Both the position numbers and the translations under genes were made by a program. Below the pieces are notes generated by a model, which was not told the origin of the DNA, did not search any database, and saw only the letters and a program-made list of their open reading frames with translations. A stretch of 64,000 bases of DNA from Amycolatopsis rifamycinica (GTDB taxonomy: Bacteria; Actinomycetota; Actinomycetes; Mycobacteriales; Pseudonocardiaceae), in assembly GCF_000695625.1 (NCBI RefSeq), contig NZ_JMQI01000081.1, forward strand, positions 1-64,000. Reading direction: 5' to 3'. Within the stretch, counting starts at the first letter, position 1. Every line of letters starts with the position of its first letter. Of this stretch, positions 1 through 8,586 are shown one piece after another.

Positions 1-586
1 GCGATCACGGTCTCCGGCCGGCAGCGTGGCCGGCCTGGTCCGATCCGGGCGACGCTGATGCCATCCAGCAGCGGCAGCAGCTGCGGGTTGTCTCCCGCTT
101 GGCCTGGGGTGAGCAGGATCCGGACCGGCAGGCCTCGCCCTTCGACGGCAAGGTGGATCTTGGTGCTCAGTCCGCCGCGGGACCGGCCGAGTCCTTCCCC
201 GTCGCAGGCGATGGCTTCGGTTCCGTCGCTGCATCCCCCTTTTTCCGGGCACCGGCAGCATGCTGGTGCGCCCGGACCACGCTCGAGTCGACCGAGGTGA
301 TCCATTCGAGTTCGCCGACGGCGTCGTCTTTGACGATCACCCGGTCGAGGATCTTCTCCCAGGTGCCGTCTTTGGTCCACAACCGCAGCCGTTCATGCGC
401 GGTCTTCCACGGGCCATAGCGATCGGGCAGGTCACGCCAGGGGGCACCGGTGCGCAGCTTCCACAGGATCGCGTTGATCACCTGACGGTGATCCCGCCAC
501 CGTCGCCCACCACCCTGCACCGGCGGCAGCAGCGGCTCGATCACCGCCCACGCCTTATCCGTCAACTCACCGCGACCAACCACCAC
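1..586 (-). CDS. IS5-family transposase, orfA plus start of orfB (partial)
   Basis: DDE transposase of the IS5 family split over two frames. orfA (167-586, 139 aa, GTG start) carries the N-terminal DUF4096-type domain, with the segment LLPPVQGGGRRWRDHR and the conserved PWRDLP. The first catalytic aspartate lies near its end in SVDSSVVRAH. The rest, including STKIHLAV, continues in the -1 frame from about 240 to beyond base 1. The switch site on the coding strand is a GGAAAAAGGGGG run at about 235-246. Such elements normally make the full enzyme by -1 frameshifting. The A-run is one base shorter than in the other copy, which may weaken slippage. Confidence 0.85.
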
Positions 587-631
587 GCATAGCTACCAGA
601 GGTCCAGCTCAACCACTTACAGGACACGCCC
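1..631 (-). mobile_element. IS5-family insertion sequence, copy A (left part off window)
   Basis: The right end of an IS5/IS427-like element. Its terminal repeat reads cttacaggacacgccc at 616-631, the same end as the complete copy at 9483-10415, and it is followed by TA, the usual duplicated dinucleotide. The transposase lies on the minus strand and runs out of the window. The element has landed in the 3' part of the membrane-protein gene at 617-1675, and its terminal repeat supplies that gene's stop codon. Copy A differs from the 9.5-kb copy at many residues, so the two are relatives rather than a fresh duplication. Confidence 0.85.
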
Positions 632-1675
632 TAAGTCGCGGAGGGTGCGCAGCTCCCAGCCGAGGCTCGGCGTCTTTCCCATCGTGACGACCACCAACGC
701 GCTGGAGGCCACGAGATTCCGAACTGGTTCCTGCCACGCGTCTTCGGGGTAGTAGAGCCGGGCAGCGCCGAGTTTTGCTCGCTTCTCACCGGGGCGCCCT
801 ACAGCGAGGACCGGCCCGTGACGCCAGAGACGCCGAACCAGGACCTCCTCGAATCTCGACTTCCGGGACCAGTCGAAGAGCTGGCCTAGCGACTCGTATA
901 CCGAAAGATGAATGGGAGTTGCATGCCGGTCGTCCCTGAATGAGCGCAGGTAGAGCACCTGAGGTCGTGGGTCATTTCGGAGTGTCGTCTCCAGATCACG
1001 TGCCTGGACGCGACGCGACGCCGCACGGAAGATTGCGCTGACAGAAAGGAAAACTATCGGCCCGAAAAGCCACATGTAGACGATCGGAGCGACTGGGTTC
1101 GCTGCCTTCGGGGTGTCGATCGGAGTCCAGACCCAGGCGATGGCCAACATGCCTGCCGAGTAGACGACGAGACCGACGTAGGTCGCCTCGACTGCTAACG
1201 ACAGGAGTCGACGGATCCACTCACGCCAGGAGACAACCCGGAGGTACCGATATCGTGGTATAAAGCCGAGAAACGCTGTGCGGACGAGGTCGGCTGAGAA
1301 GTATATCCCGCCTACCATCACAGAAGTCACCCACAACGGAGTCTGCGGCGGGAACCACCGGAGCAAGAGGAGCAGTGCCACCGCCCACGCCGCGACCGAG
1401 AAAAGGCTGCTGAGCGCGCGTGCTGCGCGTATCGCGCGGATGCGGGTGACCAACGGCAGGCCGGGTGCGGATATTTCGGCTGGAAGGCCGATTCGTGAAC
1501 CGATGCCGGTGAAATCGAGGGTCTCGAGTACCAGGACTTGGAGGTGCAGGGCGAGAAGTTTGCGGCGGTCGCTGTCCGCGAAGGTCAGGATGACGGCCGG
1601 CAGGATCGCCAGGACGACCAGCCAAGCGGCCCACACCCCAGCGAGGTAGTTCCTGAACGGCCGGTGTGCGTCCAC
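617..1675 (-). CDS. Multi-pass membrane protein with C-terminal RSFRDD domain, truncated by IS
   Basis: No named family recognised. The protein has four or more hydrophobic segments (for example VWAAWLVVLAILPAVILTF and LFSVAAWAVALLLLLRWF) followed by a cytosolic domain that opens with VLYLRSFRDDRHATP and ends with ALVVVTMGKTPSLGWELRTL. This pattern is seen in membrane-tethered TIR/SLOG-like conflict proteins. I chose the GTG at 1675 because longer frames run into the upstream gene, but a start nearer 1795 is possible. The reading frame is cut by the IS5 element: the last four codons and the TAA stop (617-619) belong to the insertion sequence, so the true C-terminus is missing. It was probably co-transcribed with the gene at 1777-2379. 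Confidence 0.6.
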   Translation of the reverse strand: MDAHRPFRNYLAGVWAAWLVVLAILPAVILTFADSDRRKLLALHLQVLVLETLDFTGIGSRIGLPAEISAPGLPLVTRIRAIRAARALSSLFSVAAWAVALLLLLRWFPPQTPLWVTSVMVGGIYFSADLVRTAFLGFIPRYRYLRVVSWREWIRRLLSLAVEATYVGLVVYSAGMLAIAWVWTPIDTPKAANPVAPIVYMWLFGPIVFLSVSAIFRAASRRVQARDLETTLRNDPRPQVLYLRSFRDDRHATPIHLSVYESLGQLFDWSRKSRFEEVLVRRLWRHGPVLAVGRPGEKRAKLGAARLYYPEDAWQEPVRNLVASSALVVVTMGKTPSLGWELRTLRDLGRVL

Positions 1676-1776
1676 GTCGGCAGCCTCGTGTTCGTGAACA
1701 CTGGCGGTTGCAGCGGCGCTGATCGCCAAGTCGCGCGCGCGGACGGCTGACTCGTTATCGTGACCGGGAACCTCGA

Positions 1777-2379
1777 TCAGTACGTCGGTGAAAGGCGGCC
1801 GGATGCGAACTGGACTTCCACGACGGTCGTTCCACCGGGTTGCACCGTAGGACCGAACAAGGCGTGCGTGTTGCCAGGCAGGTTCGAAGGCGATAGAGAA
1901 CTCGGCGGATCGACCCGGTCGGCAGCTTGAGCGCTTGTGGCGTAGTCGATAACCCCGATCAGGACCGTGTCGCCGTGATCTTTGAGAGTCCGGGAAAGCG
2001 CGCATTGAATAGCCCAGTACTGCTCAAGCCATGACAGGTCGGTGCTGTTCGACTGTAGCCGCAGTTCTACGGGAACAACCGGCCCGGCGACGACGCCGTT
2101 GCCCAGCTCTGGCGGCACGGACAAGGCACTATTGGCCATTGCGCATGAAGAACCAGCCGAGTCGAAGGTCCTCGGTGTCTCGAACCAGTGAGCGGACAGG
2201 AAAGCGAGGACGATCGGCAGACAACCCACGACGACCGGGATGATTTTCTTGAGGATTCTACCCAGGCGAGGAAGGACTATGGTTAGCACGACCAGGCCGC
2301 ACACGATGCGTCCAGGCCACGTGGACGTCGCCCAGTCGACGAAGCCGGTGGCCCAGGCAGGAGGATGGTTCGGATCCAA
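1777..2379 (-). CDS. Hypothetical membrane-anchored protein
   Basis: 200 aa, TTG start at 2379 preceded by an AGAAGGAC ribosome-binding site. There are two N-terminal hydrophobic stretches, IVCGLVVLTIVLPRLG and IIPVVVGCLPIVLAFLSA, then a presumably extracytoplasmic domain with two cysteines (SSCAMANS and WAIQCALS) that could form a disulfide. No family recognised. It is immediately upstream of the IS-truncated membrane protein and in the same orientation, so the two probably formed an operon. The function is unknown; its place in the defence island is the only hint. Confidence 0.6.
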   Translation of the reverse strand: MDPNHPPAWATGFVDWATSTWPGRIVCGLVVLTIVLPRLGRILKKIIPVVVGCLPIVLAFLSAHWFETPRTFDSAGSSCAMANSALSVPPELGNGVVAGPVVPVELRLQSNSTDLSWLEQYWAIQCALSRTLKDHGDTVLIGVIDYATSAQAADRVDPPSSLSPSNLPGNTHALFGPTVQPGGTTVVEVQFASGRLSPTY

Positions 2380-2440
2380 CCGGGTGTCCTTCTAGACGAT
2401 GGCAGTCAGGTCGACTGGTTGTCGATGCTGGGTGACGGGC

Positions 2441-2965
2441 TTACGCGCGGGGTAATCGTCCCTCGTCGTTCTGACGGCAAGTAATGCGCAGCACGGCGGA
2501 GTTGCCGAGCGTCGGAAGAGCCAGCCGAGAGAGTCGCCCCCCATAGCCGGTCGGGAACCGTTCCGGCACGAAGGTGCAGACCGCATCGGGGAGCAAGGCC
2601 AACACATCTGCGAGCAATCCCCTCGAAGGGGCGTTCATATCCGCCGGACTCCCTCGGTCCGGGAGATCAGAACGTTGCAGGATTGTGCCAACTTGGTCGC
2701 GCCGTTGAGCCGGCCGACAAGGTCCGCTGGCGGTCGTAGTGGTCGAAGCCGCCCGGCAGGGCGTGCCGCACGTGGCAGGACACGTCGATGAACGCGGCGA
2801 TCACGTCCCTTTTCCACGCCGCTCCGCGGTGGCCCGAAGTCCCCGAACTCACATCTGATCTCCCACAACTGCCCCGTCGCTTCTGCGGTGCGCGAGCTGG
2901 CCAACGCGATCACTCCGTCCGGTTGGCGGGTGCGATCAGCTCGCGCGTCTTTGTCCGAGTCGCGG
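2441..2965 (-). pseudogene. Collapsed remnant of a TIR-like/caspase/SLOG/DUF6338 operon
   Basis: About 520 bp on the minus strand holds, in order, short recognisable pieces of all four main genes of the intact operon at 6514-8964, in shifting frames. First comes a TIR-like piece, DGVIALASSRTAEATGQLWE (intact: DGVIALISSSTPKADGQLWE). Next is the TIR-like tail VIAAFIDV (intact SIAAFIDG), then the caspase start VRHALPGGFDHYDRQR (intact MRRALLVGIDHYDHQR). The SLOG tail follows as NVLISRTEGVRR (intact DVLISWPEGVRR), then the DUF6338 start VLALLPDAVCTFVPERFPTG (intact VLALLPGAAYTFALERVTTG). The interiors are deleted. It cannot encode working proteins. Confidence 0.75.
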
Positions 2966-3039
2966 TGGCCCGTCCCGACGTTACGGTGCCCCGGTTCTGG
3001 GCCGCGATACCGGAACCCGCGGACAGTTAGGATCCGTTC

Positions 3040-6000
3040 GTGGAGCTTGAGAACCGGTTGGCTGGGTTGCTGACCGCCGCCGGTGGTACAACAGTCGTGT
3101 CCGTCGACGTCTCGCTGGTCGCAGCCTTGGCCGAAGCGCTGGTGGTGGACCCTGCCGAGTTGTCGGCGACGGTGCGAGCCTTGGTGGAGGAGTACGCCGG
3201 GCCGGCAGCGGGTTTCGGGATCCACGGCGTCGACTGGCGTGTCGATCTGCCGCCCGCGACGGCACGGGCGGTCGTCTCGGATGCCCTCGCCACCACGTTT
3301 CTCCGCTGGTTTGGCTTCGAGGGGCACTCCTTCGCGGACCTTAGCGGCGGGGGAAACCGGCTCTTCTCTGTGGACCGGGTCGAGGTCGGAACCGTAGTGA
3401 CCAGGCTGCACTGCACGGCATCGAACGCGGAACCGGGCGGCGAACAGACCAAGATGATTGAGCGCCTCGAACGGGCCGGACTGCATCCATCGCGAGGCGG
3501 AGAGATCACGCTACGGCCGCCTTGGAGCGCTCGGACGATCCAGCTCGTGTGCCGCGCGCCGGTATCACCTGATCGAGTGAAGGTTTTCGTGTCGTATGCA
3601 CACGATGACGAGGCGCATAAGGTCGCCGTACGCGCCCTGGCGGAGCTGCTGGTGCACAACGGCATCGACGTCGACCTGGACTCGTGGGCTGGTCCCGCGC
3701 GCAAAGACTGGGGATCGTGGGCTACCGGGTGCATCGAAAACGCCGACTTCGTCCTGATCGTCGCGTCGCCGAGGTACCGCCACGTTGGCGACGGCGTGGT
3801 GGCCACCAGCGACAACCGCGGCGTGCAAAGCGAGGCAGCTCTCCTTCGAGACCGGCTCCACCGGGATCGCGCCGTCTGGACGGCCAAGCTGCTCCCGGTA
3901 GTGCTGCCGGACCGTTCGATCGACGAAGTCCCGTTGTTCCTCCAGCCCTACTGTGCCGACCACTACTTGGTTTCAGCGTTGACACAGGCCGGAATCGAAG
4001 AACTGCTGCGAACCATCACAGCTCAACCAGGTCACGTTCGCCCTCCGCTGGGTGAAGTGCCGGTTCTGCCGCCGTATCCCACCGTGGCCGGTGAGGCCAC
4101 GGTACAACCGCTGCCCGGTGTGGTCTGGCCCCGTCTGCCGCTCGTCCCCGTCGAAGACCTGGATCCCTTCGAACTCGACGTCCATCGAGCGATCTCGATG
4201 GATGTGGGAGACGACGCGCTACCAGCCCTGCCTCGATACGTGACACGGCCACACGACCGAAAGCTTCTGGAAAACGTGCGGCAAGCGATCGCCGGCACTA
4301 GCGGCATCGCGATCCTCGTCGGGAGTTCCTCCACGGGCAAGACCAGGGCTTGTTTCGAAGCTGCGAAACAGTTGCCGACGGGCTGGAGTGTGTGGCATCC
4401 GATCTCGCCGACGCCGCCGCAGGCTCTGCTCGACGGACTCGCCGAGGTGCCGCCCCGGACCGTTGTCTGGCTCGACGAGCTCCAGCAGTACCTCCTCACG
4501 GCCGAGCCCAGCCTGGGCGAAGAGGTGGCGGCCCGGCTTCGGGCCCTGCTTCGAGATCGTTGTAACGCACCCGTGCTGGTCCTGGGAACCATCTGGCCGG
4601 AGCGGATGCGAACGATCACCTCCGTGGATCCGGCGGCGGAACTTGGCTCCCACACTCAAGCGGGACAGCTCGTCAAGGACATTCAGATCGCGGTGCCCTC
4701 AAGCTTCGACCAGGCGGAGCTCGCGGCACTAGGCGAAGCAGCGCAGATTGATCCACGGCTTCGCCAAGCGCTGCACACCCAATCTCGCGAAATTACCCAG
4801 TATCTCGCGGGCGCACCTGCGATGGTTGAGCGGTACCAGGTCGCCCCGGCAGCTGCGCACGCTGTTATCGACGTCGCCACCGATGTCCGCCGGCTGGGGT
4901 ACGCCGGTGACGTTCCGTGGTCATTCCTGGAGCTGGCGGCACCGGGCTATCTGTCGGACACCGAGTGGCAGGCGACCAGCGAGGACTGGCTCCAGGAAGC
5001 GCTCGGGTTCGCTCTTGCGCCCTGCCGCGGTGCTGCGGGCCTGCTGGTGCTGCGGCGCCCCAAACCCGGCCACAATCCCGCGGGCGAACCCGGGTATCGG
5101 CTGGCCGACTACATCGCCCATTGGGCCGGTGACCGGCGTTCCTTCGACGTTCCACCGGCGGCGTTCTGGGACGGCGCCTGCGCACACCTCGCTGCCGACG
5201 CGCTGATGGTTCTCGCTGGCGCTGCCGCAGCGCGAGGACGCACCCGGCACGCCACTCTGCTCTACGAGCGTGCCGGAGAGCTCGGCAGTTTCACCGCGTA
5301 CACGCACGCTGGCCGACTGTATCGCGATAGTGGGAACGCGAGGCTGGCGGAGATCTCGTTTCGGCGCGGCGCCGACGCGGGCGATGCGGCCGCGCAAATC
5401 GAAGTCGCGCGCTGCTGTGACGTCCGCGGAGACGCCACCGAAACGGAGCGCTGGCTAGCCTTGGCAGCAGAACGGGGCGACTATGTCGCCTTAGAGATGC
5501 TGGCACAGCATGCCGAGTCAGCGGGTGACAACGCGCGCGCGGAACACTTCCTGCGGGAAGCTGCCGCAGCCGCCGGGAGCTATCGCGGGCGCCCGCTTCG
5601 CCAGCTGGCTCGCCTGCGTGCCGAGGCTGGGGACGCTGTGGAAGCGCGCGAGCTCCGTGCGTCTGCTGCCAAAGGTGTCAAGACCTTTGTCCGACGCCCC
5701 CTGCACGACATCCAGCAACTTAGTGGTGGCGCAGCCGAGCTGGAAAGATCGCTCCGGCAGACGATCGCCGACGCCGAGGCCGCGGGAAGCCGGCCAAGCA
5801 GTCACGACCTCGAGCTGCTGAGCGAGGTCTGCGAGGCCAACGGCGAGTACGACGAGGCGGAGCGCTTGGCAGACCAGGCCGCACACGCCGGATACCCCGC
5901 CGTTTACCGCAGCCTCGTCGCTGCGCGAGGCAACCGAGGCGAGGTACGGCAAGCCGAAGCCTTGGCGGTACGAGCCGCGAACGCCGGAGATGCCGAGTCT

Positions 6001-6102
6001 CTATGGATGATCGCGGAAGCATGCCCGGACGACCGACGATGGCAGCAGATTCGGCACTACGGGCTGGAGCCGGACGGCACTCCCAGTACCGCGTGGTGGT
6101 GA
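3040..6102 (+). CDS. SEFIR-domain STAND NTPase with C-terminal helical repeats
   Basis: 1020 aa, GTG start after TTAGGA, oriented away from the decayed operon. An N-terminal alpha-helical region of about 170 residues leads into a SEFIR/TIR-like domain (VKVFVSYAHDDEAHK near residue 180, then LDSWAGPARKDWGSW). A P-loop NTPase follows, with Walker A VGSSSTGKTRA near residue 430 and Walker B TVVWLDELQQ near 480. The last third is TPR/Sel1-like repeats rich in A, E and R (RGADAGDAAAQIEVARCC). STAND proteins use the repeats to sense a trigger and the N-terminal domain to signal or kill. A bacterial SEFIR-STAND protein in a defence island is most likely an anti-phage sensor. The gene ends 211 bp from the convergent 66-aa gene of the caspase operon. 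Confidence 0.8.
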   Translation: MELENRLAGLLTAAGGTTVVSVDVSLVAALAEALVVDPAELSATVRALVEEYAGPAAGFGIHGVDWRVDLPPATARAVVSDALATTFLRWFGFEGHSFADLSGGGNRLFSVDRVEVGTVVTRLHCTASNAEPGGEQTKMIERLERAGLHPSRGGEITLRPPWSARTIQLVCRAPVSPDRVKVFVSYAHDDEAHKVAVRALAELLVHNGIDVDLDSWAGPARKDWGSWATGCIENADFVLIVASPRYRHVGDGVVATSDNRGVQSEAALLRDRLHRDRAVWTAKLLPVVLPDRSIDEVPLFLQPYCADHYLVSALTQAGIEELLRTITAQPGHVRPPLGEVPVLPPYPTVAGEATVQPLPGVVWPRLPLVPVEDLDPFELDVHRAISMDVGDDALPALPRYVTRPHDRKLLENVRQAIAGTSGIAILVGSSSTGKTRACFEAAKQLPTGWSVWHPISPTPPQALLDGLAEVPPRTVVWLDELQQYLLTAEPSLGEEVAARLRALLRDRCNAPVLVLGTIWPERMRTITSVDPAAELGSHTQAGQLVKDIQIAVPSSFDQAELAALGEAAQIDPRLRQALHTQSREITQYLAGAPAMVERYQVAPAAAHAVIDVATDVRRLGYAGDVPWSFLELAAPGYLSDTEWQATSEDWLQEALGFALAPCRGAAGLLVLRRPKPGHNPAGEPGYRLADYIAHWAGDRRSFDVPPAAFWDGACAHLAADALMVLAGAAAARGRTRHATLLYERAGELGSFTAYTHAGRLYRDSGNARLAEISFRRGADAGDAAAQIEVARCCDVRGDATETERWLALAAERGDYVALEMLAQHAESAGDNARAEHFLREAAAAAGSYRGRPLRQLARLRAEAGDAVEARELRASAAKGVKTFVRRPLHDIQQLSGGAAELERSLRQTIADAEAAGSRPSSHDLELLSEVCEANGEYDEAERLADQAAHAGYPAVYRSLVAARGNRGEVRQAEALAVRAANAGDAESLWMIAEACPDDRRWQQIRHYGLEPDGTPSTAWW

Positions 6103-6312
6103 GTGCCCGATGCGTAGCTGAGCTGGCCCTCGTGGGAGCTTGTTCACGCGGCCCGTACCCGATGATCGTGATTACCGTAGCCGCGACAATCTGTGCGTTC
6201 CCGATGAACGATCGTCACCGCAGGATCAGCCGACCGTCGAGGTTTGGCTCTCCGCGACTAATGGGTCGCTCCTACGGCCCACTCCGTCCGCGAGTCTTTA
6301 CGCGATTGGCGG

Positions 6313-6513
6313 TCAGTCGTCGCTGGTCGATGTGGTTTGCGACTGGGCGTCCGCCCCGCCAGCAGGGGAGGCCCCCTGAGCTGGTCCGGCCGGCATCTCG
6401 GGCAGCGCGAACGGCGTGCTCGGCGCCTCATAGCCGCCGCGCTTCTCGATGACGTGATCGCCGGCGTCGGGAACGACACGGTACTGGACCTCGCGGCTGC
6501 TGTAGTCGGGCAT
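6313..6513 (-). CDS. Small protein, fifth gene of TIR-like/caspase operon
   Basis: 66 aa. Its ATG at 6511-6513 directly abuts the TAG stop of the DUF6338 gene, so translation is likely coupled. The N-terminal half (REVQYRVVPDAGDHVIEKRG) looks folded; the C-terminal half is low-complexity A/G/P/S/T. No family recognised. Its fixed place behind the DUF6338 gene suggests an accessory or partner protein. Nothing like it is visible after the decayed copy of the operon. Confidence 0.6.
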   Translation of the reverse strand: MPDYSSREVQYRVVPDAGDHVIEKRGGYEAPSTPFALPEMPAGPAQGASPAGGADAQSQTTSTSDD

Positions 6514-7164
6514 CTAGAACTCCTTGATGTCGAGGTATTCGATTTCGGTCCACCGCACCATCAGCCCGGACTCGCCGGGCACGGGCACGGGGCGGCGGTT
6601 CTCATCCAGCGTCAGCTCGCCGCTGGAGGGGTTGATGGTGAAGCTCAGAGGCAGGTAGAGGTCGCCTTCTTCGGGATGTGCGGAGGCGTAGCTGCGCCGG
6701 CCATTGGGAGCTTCGCCGCGGTAGCCGGCCAGCCAGATCCCGGATTTGAGCTTGATCCGGACGATCGCGCGGTCGGTGCGTCGCCACAGGTAGTCCCAGG
6801 CCCGGGGCTCGACGGCCGCCCCCACCAGCAGCGTCCCCCACTTCTTGTGGTTCTTGTGGCCCCAGCCCACGACGCTGCCCACCATGATCGGGCCCAGCAC
6901 GTAAGCCAAGGCCAGGACCTCCAGCAGCCACAGGTTGGCGGTCCCATTGACCAGCCGTCGCTCGACGACCAGGTACCGATAGACCCAGTACTCCCCGGCG
7001 GCCAGCAGTGCGTGCATCACCGCGGAGGCGGCAAGGAACCGCACGAGGCGGTCGGAGAAGCTGACCCCGTAGCCGGTGGTGACTCTTTCCAGCGCGAAGG
7101 TGTAGGCCGCGCCGGGCAGCAGCGCCAGCACGGCCACCAGCAGTCCCTGGAAGGTGGCGATCAC
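6514..7164 (-). CDS. DUF6338 family membrane protein
   Basis: 216 aa, GTG start at 7164 overlapping the SLOG gene's stop by 4 nt (GTGA). The N-terminus LLVAVLALLPGAAYTFALER is the signature start of DUF6338 proteins, followed by further hydrophobic segments (near AASAVMHALLAAGEYWVY and VLALAYVLGPIMVGSVVGWG). A C-terminal cytosolic part is predicted (IVRIKLKSGIWLAGY, then LPLSFTINPSSGELTL). Members are small membrane proteins of unknown role. In this operon it would be the membrane-facing component, a possible target, pore or anchor for the caspase. The N-terminal 45 residues are recognisable in the decayed copy at 2480-2638. Confidence 0.75.
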   Translation of the reverse strand: MIATFQGLLVAVLALLPGAAYTFALERVTTGYGVSFSDRLVRFLAASAVMHALLAAGEYWVYRYLVVERRLVNGTANLWLLEVLALAYVLGPIMVGSVVGWGHKNHKKWGTLLVGAAVEPRAWDYLWRRTDRAIVRIKLKSGIWLAGYRGEAPNGRRSYASAHPEEGDLYLPLSFTINPSSGELTLDENRRPVPVPGESGLMVRWTEIEYLDIKEF

Positions 7165-7637
7165 GTCCGCCGTACCCCTTCGGGCCAGGAGATCAATACG
7201 TCGCGGCCGAGCTCGCGGGCGTGGTTGACTGTGTCGCCGGTGCCGCCGAGCCCGTGGGCTGGTCGCCCGTCCCACACCGCGACCAGCAGGTCGCAGTGCT
7301 CGACCACGTACTTGCCGGCGGCGTCGAACGCGGTCTCGCTGGGCTCGGCGAAGTCCAGCTCGGTAACCTCGGCGGCCGCGGCCCGCAGTTCCTGGTAGAC
7401 CGCGAGGTCGCCGGGGTTGAAGGTGTCGGCGTAGCCGCGGCACGGGATCACCGCGTGTAGCCGATGTCCTGCTGCGAGCAGCAGCTGCGCAAACAGGTGG
7501 TCCGCGCCGGCGGCGAGGCTGGACAGCCCGGTCACCGGCCCGGGCTTCTGTGCGAACAGCGCGCGGATGTCGTGTTCGGCTTGGCGTCGGGCGATGTCGG
7601 GCAGGTTCTGGTGCCCGCTGATCCCGATCGTCGTCAC
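7161..7637 (-). CDS. SLOG-superfamily nucleotide-binding-like protein
   Basis: 158 aa, GTG start at 7637 overlapping the caspase stop by 4 nt. It opens with TTIGISGHQNLPD, then GLSSLAAGADHLFAQLLL, and later CDLLVAVWDGRPAHGLGGTG and RDVLISWPEGVRR. These are the glycine-rich loops of a SLOG/DprA-like Rossmann fold. SLOG domains bind nucleotides; in Thoeris ThsA a SLOG domain senses the cyclic ADP-ribose signal made by the TIR protein. Here the SLOG domain is a free-standing protein between a TIR-like gene and a membrane protein, so it could be the signal receptor or a signal-processing enzyme. The receptor role is inference. Confidence 0.7.
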   Translation of the reverse strand: MTTIGISGHQNLPDIARRQAEHDIRALFAQKPGPVTGLSSLAAGADHLFAQLLLAAGHRLHAVIPCRGYADTFNPGDLAVYQELRAAAAEVTELDFAEPSETAFDAAGKYVVEHCDLLVAVWDGRPAHGLGGTGDTVNHARELGRDVLISWPEGVRRT

Positions 7638-8584
7638 AGGGTCCCTCGCTTGGCCATCTGCCAATAGTGTCGCCCGAGCGGGGTCAGCCGACAGCTGCCG
7701 CTCTCCATCGCTGCAAAGTACATGTGCTGATGATCCACCGGCTCGACCAGCTTGTTCGCCCGACACTTCTGAAGCTGGTCGAAGATCTCCTCGTGCGCGG
7801 GGTGCGGGTCCAGTCCGGACTGCGACTTGTCTGGCTCGTAGGTGGGATCGAGCCGGTAGTGGTGCGCTGGATCGGGGAACCACTCCAGCAGCTTGTGCAG
7901 CGTGGGCAACGGCACCGACGGCTCGCATCGTCGCAGGTCATGCAGCCGGTCGACGTTGGCTTTGAACGTCGGCCGCTGCTCCCAGGCGTCGAAGCATTCC
8001 GAGACATAGGCGTAGAGACCGGCGACGGTGACGTGGCCCAGCACGTCAGCAGCGCCACCCTCGAGCGCACCCTCCAAATGAGTGGAGAACAGGCCGCGCC
8101 CGCCGGCCTCGGCGGAGTACTGGTCACCGCGGCTGGCGGTCAGAATCGACATGCCGCTGCGCAGCACGGCTGCCTCGGTGAGCGCGGCGACGGTGCCCGC
8201 ACCACCGGAGAAGCAGCAGTCGAGGATCACTACGATCTCCTTCACCTGCGATTTCCGGGCGATCGTCAGCACCTCGGCGAACAGGACTCCAGGCGTCTCG
8301 CCTTGGCCGTCGCTGGTGACAAGGGCGACGTCGCCGTCGACGGGTGTGCCGTGGCCCGCGAAGTACAGCACCGCGAAGTCCGCGCCGCCGGCCAGTAGGG
8401 CTCGCACACCGCCCAGCAGGTCATTGCGGGTCACCGCCCCGGTCAGCAGTCGGCAGTCGAGGTTCTTGGTGGAGTCTTCGTTGCGGGCGAGCAGCGGCTG
8501 CAGCGCCGTCGCGTCGTTGACGCACCCGGTCAGCGGCCGCTGGTGATCGTAGTGGTCGATGCCGACCAACAGAGCGCGCCGCAT
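7634..8584 (-). CDS. Caspase-family (peptidase C14) protease
   Basis: 316 aa from the ATG at 8584, three bases after the TIR-like stop; it begins RRALLVGIDHYDHQRPL. The catalytic dyad is visible: His78 in VLYFAGHGTP and Cys124 in VVILDCCFSGGAGT. After the caspase domain (to about residue 230) comes a C-terminal region of some 85 aa ending LTPLGRHYWQMAKRG, which looks like a small winged-helix or effector-associated domain. Bacterial caspase-like proteases act as suicide or gasdermin-activating effectors in immunity. Overlaps of 4 nt with the SLOG gene and 3-nt spacing from the TIR-like gene imply a single transcript and a fixed stoichiometry. Confidence 0.85.
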   Translation of the reverse strand: MRRALLVGIDHYDHQRPLTGCVNDATALQPLLARNEDSTKNLDCRLLTGAVTRNDLLGGVRALLAGGADFAVLYFAGHGTPVDGDVALVTSDGQGETPGVLFAEVLTIARKSQVKEIVVILDCCFSGGAGTVAALTEAAVLRSGMSILTASRGDQYSAEAGGRGLFSTHLEGALEGGAADVLGHVTVAGLYAYVSECFDAWEQRPTFKANVDRLHDLRRCEPSVPLPTLHKLLEWFPDPAHHYRLDPTYEPDKSQSGLDPHPAHEEIFDQLQKCRANKLVEPVDHQHMYFAAMESGSCRLTPLGRHYWQMAKRGTL

Positions 8585-8586
8585 GG

